19,986 nt of DNA. It comes from Bacteroidales bacterium UBA1757 (GTDB lineage Bacteria; Bacteroidota; Bacteroidia; Bacteroidales; UBA1402). The DNA is taken from contig DCHH01000057.1 in NCBI GenBank assembly GCA_002315625.1, positions 1,429 to 21,414 on the forward strand, written 5' to 3'. A program made the translations under genes and the position numbers. Below the pieces are notes generated by a model, which did not search any database, was not told the origin of the DNA, and saw nothing but the letters and a program-made list of their open reading frames with translations. This document shows, in pieces, positions 14,132 to 19,986 of this stretch; position 1 is the stretch's first letter; every line of letters starts with the position of its first letter.

Positions 14132-14890
14132 TTATCGGATAAAATTCGTGAAGACAGGGCGTTCCCGTTCGGGTTGGGATGCCGTTCCCGTGGCAAACTG
14201 GTGCAGCATGTATGCGAGATTGTCAGCCAGCGTCCGCATGGTCTGCAAACCCTCAGCATCTTGGGCCGCCTCACCGGGCGCACCGCCATATGCAATGTTC
14301 CAGTACTGCGAAGTGACTATGGGCATGTTAAGCATCTGGAAGGGCATCTGAAGCGTCTGGAACGCCGCTGTGGCCCCGCCACGCCGGCACACCGTAATAG
14401 CAGCAGCCGGTTTTCCCCTCATCACCCGGCCGCCAGCGTATGCCATCCGCTGCAAAAGCGAAAGAACCTGCCCCGCCGGCGTACCATAATAGACCGGCGA
14501 CCCCACCACAATGGCATCACAGGCCTCCATCGCCTCAATGGCACCGTTGCAGACATCATCGTCAAACACACATTTTCCTTTGCCGCCACATTTCCCGCAG
14601 GCGATGCACCCGCGCACCGGCTTGGCACCAAGCTGGAAGATTTCACTTTCCACGCCGTTCTTCTTGAGTTGTGCCGCCACCTCTTCCAGCAGACGGTTAG
14701 TATTGCCATTCCTGCGCGGACTTCCATTTATCAGCAGTACTTTCATTGCTCGTGTATTATTTGAATTGGTTTCCTCTCCGGAAAGGGTAATACCTGCCAT
14801 AGCCTCCACAGCAGTCAGTCCGACCGCCGCCGTAGCAGCCACTTTCCCAATGGTCTTGATAGCCTCCCGTCGTGTAATAGATTCGCTCAT
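14132..14890 (-). CDS. Twin-arginine-signal iron-sulfur flavoprotein (NADPH-dependent FMN reductase family)
   Basis: The protein has 252 residues with an ATG at 14890. The N-terminus has a Tat-like signal: TRREAIKTIGK at 6-16 with Arg7-Arg8, then a hydrophobic Ala/Val/Leu stretch to about 32. The flavodoxin-like domain starts at KVLLINGSPRRNGNTN (50-65), whose GSPRRNGNT loop binds the FMN phosphate. It carries the compact iron-sulfur motif Cys95/98/101/107 (CIACGKCGGKGKC). SPVYYGTPAGQ at 131-141 is typical of this family. By homology it would be a homodimeric FMN/[4Fe-4S] electron carrier; here it is apparently exported to the periplasm. Tat-dependent export is inferred from the motif. PrsW follows 25 bases later. 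The start is the only ATG that keeps the signal. Confidence 0.86.
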   Translation of the reverse strand: MSESITRREAIKTIGKVAATAAVGLTAVEAMAGITLSGEETNSNNTRAMKVLLINGSPRRNGNTNRLLEEVAAQLKKNGVESEIFQLGAKPVRGCIACGKCGGKGKCVFDDDVCNGAIEAMEACDAIVVGSPVYYGTPAGQVLSLLQRMAYAGGRVMRGKPAAAITVCRRGGATAAFQTLQMPFQMLNMPIVTSQYWNIAYGGAPGEAAQDAEGLQTMRTLADNLAYMLHQFATGTASQPERERPVFTNFIR

Positions 14891-14925
14891 AATTAGATTA
14901 TTAGTCTGATGCTATTTTTCCCCCA

Positions 14926-14956
14926 CGAAAGTAACTGCAAAAATTCTGTTTCACAA
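14926..14956 (-). promoter_or_regulatory. Candidate promoter of the iron-sulfur flavoprotein-PrsW operon
   Basis: On the minus strand TTG (14956-14954) precedes TACTTTCG (14933-14926) by 20 bases. The -7 element has one mismatch to TAnnTTTG. The leader to the ATG at 14890 would be about 32 bases. Confidence 0.48.
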
Positions 14957-14989
14957 CACTAATCAATTTCTTCAGGATTGGAAAAGGTT

Positions 14990-15430
14990 CTATACCCCCA
15001 ACACAATGGCCGGGTCAATGTCGAGTTTCCGGCTAATCTCACGGGCAATCTTCAATGTCGGCTCAGCTTTGCCGTTCATATATTCGGCAATCCGGGAAGG
15101 GCTGATACCCAACAGTTCTGCCAACTGTTTCTGTGTCATCCCCCTCTCATATAACCTGAGACCTATCATATCCACAAGCGAAGGCTCCCCCACGGAATAA
15201 TTCTGTTCTGAATACTCCGAGACAAGGTCCGAAAGCAACTTCAACTCGACCTCGTCATCGTCCGCACCAACAAAACCATACTGCTCAGTCGATTCCCTCA
15301 GTCCTGAACCCGTTTCCGACAGGCATTTTTCTTCGTTGTCAGACGCAGCCCGCCCGTCAAGTTTCCGGAGAAGCTGCTCCACCCGGTTGACAGCCCATTC
15401 ATACTCTTCCCGTGTCGCAAGTTTAGCCAT
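14990..15430 (-). CDS. higA: HigA-type antitoxin with C-terminal XRE helix-turn-helix
   Basis: The protein has 146 residues with an ATG at 15430, three bases after the toxin stop. The C-terminal part (about 88-140) is a clear Cro/XRE helix-turn-helix: MTQKQLAELLGISPSRIAEYMNG, followed by PTLKIAREISRKLDI. The N-terminal 80 residues are acidic and probably bind the toxin. By family it neutralises HigB and represses the higBA promoter. The toxin-first order, usual for higBA, is present here. Confidence 0.88.
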   Translation of the reverse strand: MAKLATREEYEWAVNRVEQLLRKLDGRAASDNEEKCLSETGSGLRESTEQYGFVGADDDEVELKLLSDLVSEYSEQNYSVGEPSLVDMIGLRLYERGMTQKQLAELLGISPSRIAEYMNGKAEPTLKIAREISRKLDIDPAIVLGV

Positions 15431-15433
15431 ACC

Positions 15434-15730
15434 TCAAATTTCCCTTATATCCTTGATTTTGTCATATTCATCATGCGTACCGATAAACCTCACATACACA
15501 TATCCAATAGTGTATCTGACAACAGCCACCAGACGGAAATCATTCCCTTTAATATCAAACACAATCCTCTGATTTCCAACACAGTCTGCCGTTGCAAAAG
15601 TCCGTCTGACATCGGCAAAGCATTTCCACTCGGCATGCTTCACCCGAAAAACCCAATACTGAACAGCCACCCTGCTTTCCGGATGCTCCTCACAATATTC
15701 CCTCAAACGTTGCTCAGTGAAAATTCTCAT
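15434..15730 (-). CDS. higB: HigB-family mRNA-interferase toxin
   Basis: I take the ATG at 15730 (98 residues, MRIFTEQRL). Eight more in-frame codons upstream overlap the -7 element and are not credible. The sequence follows the HigB_toxin (RelE fold) pattern: an N-terminal helix-rich part (TEQRLREYCEEHPES), W and F positions in the middle (WKCFADVRRTF), then NQRIVFDIKGNDFRLVAVV and YVRFIGTHDEYDKI, which closely parallel E. coli HigB (YVFNVGGNELRVVAMV, YIREVMTHKEYD). It would cleave translated mRNA on the ribosome. HigA follows three bases later. Confidence 0.87.
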   Translation of the reverse strand: MRIFTEQRLREYCEEHPESRVAVQYWVFRVKHAEWKCFADVRRTFATADCVGNQRIVFDIKGNDFRLVAVVRYTIGYVYVRFIGTHDEYDKIKDIREI

Positions 15731-15737
15731 ACGCCCA

Positions 15738-15768
15738 CAAAGGTAATCACCCAAATTCTATTTTCCAA
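15738..15768 (-). promoter_or_regulatory. Promoter of higBA, nearly leaderless
   Basis: On the minus strand TTG (15768-15766), 20 bases, then TACCTTTG (15745-15738), a full Bacteroidota match. Only seven bases separate the -7 element from the ATG at 15730, so the transcript would have a leader of a few bases at most. Confidence 0.62.
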
Positions 15769-15909
15769 CACATTCTTCGATTTTTTAGAATATCTATAAG
15801 GATTCGAAGCAAAGATTATTTCCATCCATAAAAATCCATTGTATTCTTTTCGAATCTGGTACAGTGATTACTGTGTGACAAAAAGGGGACAAATGTTACG
15901 ACGGAATCA

Positions 15910-17493
15910 TCAGAAACCTTCAAGCGGCACCAGGACCGTAAACAGAAGGAGCAGGAAGCCGACGGCCATGAGAAGGAGGACGAACTTCCATACCCACTTC
16001 AGCCACTGTACGTAGGGTATTCTTGCCATGCCTAGGGCGGCCATCAGGACTCCGGAACAGGGGGTGATAATGTTTGTGAAACCGTCGCCGAACTGAAATG
16101 CCAGAACCATCGACTGGCGGGAAAGTCCTATAAGGTCAGAGAATGGTGCCATAATCGGCACGGTAATTGCGGCCTTGGCTGAAGCACTGGGAATGAACAA
16201 GTTAATTACAGATTGAATGCCATACATCAGCGTCAAGGATAAGGTCTGGCCGCTTCCGTCCAACTTGACAACCATCGAGTGGAGCATGGTATCGATAATA
16301 TGGCCATTCTTAAGAATCACAATTATACCTGAAGCGAGACCGATTACAAGCGCTGCCGAAAAAATATCTTTGGCACCGGCGAGAAACTCAGAAACCAGCC
16401 TGTTGGGCCCGAAGCCTGCAGCAATGCCACAAAGGAGCCCCATAGCCAGAAAAAGCGCCGAAATTTCAGCCAGATACCACCCAAAGCATAGTACCCCGAC
16501 CAACAGGTACAGAATGGTGAACCCCATCAGACATAGCACAAATGAATTGACCGACTTTCTCAGGGAAGTCTCGCCGCAAGCAACAAACATTGCCATGATT
16601 ACCCATAAAAGCCAGGGAGTTTCGAACTGACGATTCCCGAAATTAAGGCTGCAAGACGGAGCATAAACCACTGAAAAAGCAATCAGTGCAAGGGTAGTCA
16701 GGACAAAAACAACCCAGGCAGGAAAAGGATGTCCCTTCTTATCCTGCTGCAAATCAGACAATGAGGTTTCGTCTTTACAATTGTTCCGCCAAGTCTCATC
16801 AAGGCAATACATCACGGAAGAGGTCGGACACTTGCGCACCTTTGACGCATATAATAAGGTGACAACCATCAGCAAAACCGTCAACACTGCCCAGCAGAAA
16901 AGTCTGTAACCCAGTCCGGAAAACAATGGCAGGTCAGCCATACCCTGAGCAATGCCGATAGTGAACGGATTGAGGAAGGCACCGGCAAAACCCACATGCG
17001 CAGCCACATAGACCATCAACAGCCCGACAATCGAATCGTACCCCATCGAAATGGCCATCGGGACAATAATAGCCACGAAGGGAATACAATCCTCGCTCAT
17101 GCCGAACACCCCACCGAAAAAAGAAAAGAGAAGAATCACGGCACAAATGACAAGGTTATTCACCCCTACTTTCTTTAGCCAGCCATATCTTTCCAATCGG
17201 CAAGACCAGTCAAGGAACGAGCGGATGCCCTGACTGACTGCATGTGTCTGATTCACAATCCAAAAAGCCCCACCGAACACAAGCACGATGACAATGATGC
17301 CAGCCTGAAGACGGAATCCGTCATAAAGTGCCGTGAAAACCTGCCAAGTCTGAGGAGCCGATTCAACCGTTTCAAACCTCAACTGTCCGTCTTCACCCGT
17401 CACATATTGACCGCCCGGAACGACCCAGGTAGCCACCGCACAGAGCAAAATGACAAAAAAGACAATAACAAAAGTATTCGGGAACCGCTTCAT
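15910..17493 (-). CDS. YfcC-family membrane transporter (NhaC/ArcD-like ion transporter superfamily)
   Basis: I take the ATG at 17493 (527 residues, MKRFPNTFVIVF); the GTG two codons upstream is less likely. It is a polytopic membrane protein with about 12 helices and a soluble loop near 225-255. The beginning (FPNTFVIVFFVILLCAVATWVVPGGQY) is the signature of the YfcC family. FFGGVFGMSEDCIPF, GAFLNPFTIGIAQGMA and NLFIPSASAKAAITVPIMAPFSDLIG correspond to conserved membrane motifs of the family. Members are thought to carry amino acids or dicarboxylates, but the substrate is undetermined. It lies 75 bases after the threonine-aldolase-like gene, so possibly the same transcript. I see no promoter match in that gap. 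Confidence 0.87.
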   Translation of the reverse strand: MKRFPNTFVIVFFVILLCAVATWVVPGGQYVTGEDGQLRFETVESAPQTWQVFTALYDGFRLQAGIIVIVLVFGGAFWIVNQTHAVSQGIRSFLDWSCRLERYGWLKKVGVNNLVICAVILLFSFFGGVFGMSEDCIPFVAIIVPMAISMGYDSIVGLLMVYVAAHVGFAGAFLNPFTIGIAQGMADLPLFSGLGYRLFCWAVLTVLLMVVTLLYASKVRKCPTSSVMYCLDETWRNNCKDETSLSDLQQDKKGHPFPAWVVFVLTTLALIAFSVVYAPSCSLNFGNRQFETPWLLWVIMAMFVACGETSLRKSVNSFVLCLMGFTILYLLVGVLCFGWYLAEISALFLAMGLLCGIAAGFGPNRLVSEFLAGAKDIFSAALVIGLASGIIVILKNGHIIDTMLHSMVVKLDGSGQTLSLTLMYGIQSVINLFIPSASAKAAITVPIMAPFSDLIGLSRQSMVLAFQFGDGFTNIITPCSGVLMAALGMARIPYVQWLKWVWKFVLLLMAVGFLLLLFTVLVPLEGF

Positions 17494-17568
17494 AAGCACT
17501 CAGAGAGCATATCGATTATAAAATTATTGTCATTTTTGTCATAAAAAAGGCCAAAAACTATGCTTTAC

Positions 17569-18615
17569 TCATTTTTCCACGGCCGGAAAAGCCTGGACAG
17601 CCTGAATAAGAGCACTTACATCAGACGGTTCAGTAGCCCAACTTGTCACAAAACGGACGGTAGTATGGGTCTCACCTCTCGGTCCCCAATTCTCGAACGA
17701 AAAGTCTTTTCGAAGATTGTCCATCAATTGATTGGGAAGGGTGAAGAACTGCTGGTTCGTCAGGGAATCGATGAAAGGTCTGTAGCCGGCTGCAATGAAT
17801 CCTTCTTTCAGCTTAATGGCAAGTTCAACGGCATGACGGGCTATATCCAAATACAGGTTGTCAGTGAAAAGAGTTTCGAACTGAATGCCAAGAAGCCTTC
17901 CTTTTGACAAGAGGCCGCCATGTTGCTTGACCACCGGGAAGAAATGTTTCAGCAACCCCTTCCTGGCAACAACGGCCTCACCAAACAAGGCTCCAACTTT
18001 TGCCCCGCCGATGTAGAAAACATCGCACAGCTTAGGCAGGTCAGAAAAAGTTATGTCACAGACAGGGCTGGCCAGTCCATAACCCAAACGCGCTCCATCA
18101 ATGTAGAGCGGTATGCCAGCTTGCGAACAAACCTCATGAAGCCGCTCCAGCTCGCAGCGGGAATACAACGTTCCGTACTCTGTCGGATAAGTGATGTACA
18201 GCATCCCAGGGGCCACCATGTGCTCGTATGTATCATCCGCATAGAACTGGGCAATGTACTCGCGAAGCTCGTCTGCATCCACCTTTCCGTCGTGAGCCGG
18301 AAGGGTCAGAATCTTATGGCCGGAATGCTCAATGGCACCGGCTTCGTGCACGTTGATGTGAGCCGTCTCACAGGCCAGTACCCCCTCGTGGCGGGACAGC
18401 AAGGCATCTATAACAGTAGCATTTGTCTGAGTGCCACCAACAATAAATGTTACATCCAAGTCTGGGTCACCGCAAATCTGGCGCACCAGTTCCTTTGCAT
18501 GTGCAGTGTATGCATCACACCCATAGCCGACGGTATGTTCCAGATTGGTTTCCATAAGGCGCTGCATCAGCTTGGGATGCGCACCTTCCATGTAATCAGT
18601 ATCAAAGTATATCAT
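17569..18615 (-). CDS. Low-specificity L-threonine aldolase-like PLP enzyme
   Basis: The protein has 348 residues with an ATG at 18615, six bases after the RNase Z stop. This is a fold-type I PLP enzyme of the beta-eliminating lyase/threonine aldolase family. Visible features are GGTQTNAT at 60-67 (phosphate binding), ETAHINVHEAGAIEH at 83-97, the PLP aspartate in YIDGARLGYG (Asp173, Arg176) and the Schiff-base Lys206 in FYIGGAKVGALFGEA. Threonine aldolase splits L-threonine or allo-threonine to glycine and acetaldehyde in the cytoplasm. The following YfcC-family transporter might serve amino-acid exchange, which is inference. A related beta-lyase is the main alternative. Confidence 0.88.
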   Translation of the reverse strand: MIYFDTDYMEGAHPKLMQRLMETNLEHTVGYGCDAYTAHAKELVRQICGDPDLDVTFIVGGTQTNATVIDALLSRHEGVLACETAHINVHEAGAIEHSGHKILTLPAHDGKVDADELREYIAQFYADDTYEHMVAPGMLYITYPTEYGTLYSRCELERLHEVCSQAGIPLYIDGARLGYGLASPVCDITFSDLPKLCDVFYIGGAKVGALFGEAVVARKGLLKHFFPVVKQHGGLLSKGRLLGIQFETLFTDNLYLDIARHAVELAIKLKEGFIAAGYRPFIDSLTNQQFFTLPNQLMDNLRKDFSFENWGPRGETHTTVRFVTSWATEPSDVSALIQAVQAFPAVEK

Positions 18616-18621
18616 GATTTG

Positions 18622-19539
18622 TCAGATAATGTCAATTGTCATTCCCTCACGGGTCAGGACAGCGGATGGAAAAACGCTGAGCGCCTCGTCCAACAATATT
18701 TTGGTATCAGTATATCGGGCAGAGTAGTGTCCAAGCAGAAGTTTCCCCACTCCTGCCCGAGAAGCTATGTCAGCTGCCTGCCGGGCGGTTGAATGGTGCG
18801 TGGAAACTGCCAGTTCTTTCTCCGCCTCAGCAAATGTTGCCTCGTGATACAGCACAGTCACACCTTTTATTACATCCACAAGCGACTGCAGATACTGAGT
18901 ATCAGAACAGTAGGCATACGAAACGGCCGGTTTTGACGGAGTTGTCAGATTGGAATTGGGGATTACCTCCCCGTCCTCAGTGATGTAATCGGCCCCCTCC
19001 TTGATGGCGGGAATCGATTTCAAAGGGATATGGTATGCATCTATCATATCCTTACGGATGTGTGGCAGACGCCCCTTTTCACGGAACAGATATCCATTAC
19101 AGGGCACCCTGTGCTTAAGTGGCAACGACCACACCTCCACCGTCCTGTCCTCATAAACCAGCGCAGAAACGTTCGGATCGACCGAAAAGAATTCCACATC
19201 AAACGTCAGGTCTCTGCAGAAATAGTCCAACTGAGGCTTCATCACGCGCTCAAGGTCCGGATTAGCGTGGATTCTCAACGGAGCAGTCCTTCCCAACAGC
19301 GACATTGTGGAAATAAGACCGATAAGGCCGAAACAATGGTCGCCATGCAGGTGGGAAATGAAGACGTCGGTTATTTTGTTGAAGTTGATTCCGGCCCGGC
19401 GTATCTGCAGCTGGGTGCCCTCACCGCAATCGATAAGGAAACACTTGCCGCGCACGTCCAGAACCTGCGCAGTCGGACAGTGACGCACAGTAGGCAATGC
19501 AGAGCCACACCCTAAGATATATAGCCGGAAACAGTCCAT
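18622..19539 (-). CDS. rnz: Ribonuclease Z (tRNA 3' processing endonuclease)
   Basis: I take the ATG at 19539 (305 residues, MDCFRLYILGCG). A TTG three codons upstream is the longer alternative. RNase Z removes the 3' trailer of tRNA precursors. The metallo-beta-lactamase signature HxHxDH is at 63-68 (SHLHGDH). LGCGSALPT near the start, IDCGEGTQLQIRR at 36-48, PLKHRVPCNGYLF, YCSDT and LLGHYSARY supply the other expected metal and substrate positions. The length fits the short bacterial form. It lies 20 bases after purL and six before the threonine-aldolase-like gene. Confidence 0.94.
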   Translation of the reverse strand: MDCFRLYILGCGSALPTVRHCPTAQVLDVRGKCFLIDCGEGTQLQIRRAGINFNKITDVFISHLHGDHCFGLIGLISTMSLLGRTAPLRIHANPDLERVMKPQLDYFCRDLTFDVEFFSVDPNVSALVYEDRTVEVWSLPLKHRVPCNGYLFREKGRLPHIRKDMIDAYHIPLKSIPAIKEGADYITEDGEVIPNSNLTTPSKPAVSYAYCSDTQYLQSLVDVIKGVTVLYHEATFAEAEKELAVSTHHSTARQAADIASRAGVGKLLLGHYSARYTDTKILLDEALSVFPSAVLTREGMTIDII

Positions 19540-19559
19540 CGTCTCCAATTCTGATAGGA

Positions 19560-19986
19560 CTACTTCGAAATTTGCTGCTCAACCCACTTGCGGGCATTCA
19601 CAAAAGCTTCCATCCAAGGTGTCACTTCGTCCGAATGAAGCCTGTCTTCGGGATAGAAGGCACACTGCCACGGGAAAATCGCGCGCTCTGGATGTGGCAT
19701 CATTGCAAGGTGGCGACCGTCGGCCGAACAGAGGGCAGCGCAATTGTAGTCCGAACCGTTCGGGTTGGCAGGATAGCCTTCGTAATTGTACTTTGCAACA
19801 ATCTGATACTTCTCTTCTTCGTAGGGGAGGCTGAAGCGACCTTCACCATGGGCCACCCATACACCTATCTTCGTGCCAGCCAAGCTCTTAAGCATCACTG
19901 AATTATTCTCAGGAATAGTAAGACCGATAAACTCCGACTCGAACTTGTGTGACTCGTTATGCTTCATGGCCGCCTTCTTTTCATAG
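19560..19986 (-). CDS. purL: Phosphoribosylformylglycinamidine synthase (large single-chain PurL), C-terminal end
   Basis: Only the last 141 or so residues are in the window; the frame is open to the right edge. They match the C-terminal glutaminase domain of the large PurL: VWVAHGEGRFSLP, YPANPNGSDYN, ALCSADGRHLAMMPHPERA (catalytic His and Glu of the amidotransferase triad) and the ending PWMEAFVNARKWV, which parallels E. coli PurL (MMPHPERV, PWMRIFRNARK). The enzyme makes FGAM from FGAR, ATP and glutamine in purine synthesis. The ATG at 19967 is internal, not the start. Confidence 0.93.
   Translation of the reverse strand, partial: YEKKAAMKHNESHKFESEFIGLTIPENNSVMLKSLAGTKIGVWVAHGEGRFSLPYEEEKYQIVAKYNYEGYPANPNGSDYNCAALCSADGRHLAMMPHPERAIFPWQCAFYPEDRLHSDEVTPWMEAFVNARKWVEQQISK

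Noticed and set aside
15861..15874. ACAGT-GATT-ACTGT dyad between the YfcC gene and higBA
   Set aside because: The arms are only five bases, about 90 bases upstream of the higBA -33 element, and no second copy was found; such a dyad can arise by chance.
1..19986. CRISPR arrays, tRNA/rRNA genes, transposases, integrases and phage genes
   Set aside because: I looked for repeat-spacer periodicity, tRNA-like clover-leaf ends and mobile-element proteins and saw none.

Overview
The window looks like a chromosome segment of a Bacteroidota bacterium, most likely order Bacteroidales. The evidence is the TTG-N20-TAnnTTTG type promoters, the weak or absent Shine-Dalgarno sequences, the secreted GH105/GH2/GHL10 carbohydrate enzymes and the SocA/Panacea-type antitoxin. 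All genes but one are read from the minus strand. The exception is an inositol-monophosphatase-family gene at 9015-9797. I see no rRNA, tRNA, CRISPR array, insertion sequence or phage gene, and no gene-free stretch above 300 bases.

Right to left, in the direction of transcription: (a) 19986-15910 is a housekeeping block with the 3' end of purL, RNase Z, a threonine-aldolase-like PLP enzyme and a YfcC-family membrane transporter. (b) 15730-11931 is a small accessory segment. It holds a HigB/HigA toxin-antitoxin pair, a twin-arginine-signal iron-sulfur flavoprotein followed by a PrsW-type membrane protease, and a second toxin-antitoxin pair (MqsR-like toxin and Panacea/SocA-domain antitoxin). 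The second antitoxin ends 10 bases before a secreted GH2 glycosidase (11920-9836). (c) After the plus-strand IMPase comes a tight operon at 8930-5293: a nucleoside phosphorylase, a GH105 lipoprotein and a GHL10 exported hydrolase.

(d) From 5161 to the left edge runs the most interesting region. It is a six-gene, tightly packed operon encoding a two-domain VOC protein, two HdrC-like ferredoxins, a NarI/HdrE-HdrD membrane fusion, an HdrB-like protein with a damaged first CCG site, and an HdrA-like flavoprotein cut by the edge. It combines the parts of soluble HdrABC and membrane HdrDE in an organism with no reason to carry methanogen cofactors. It is preceded by a promoter bearing two palindromes whose centres are about three helical turns apart. 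I propose it as an uncharacterised membrane-linked electron-transfer complex with a dedicated VOC partner. Its substrate cannot be read from the sequence.
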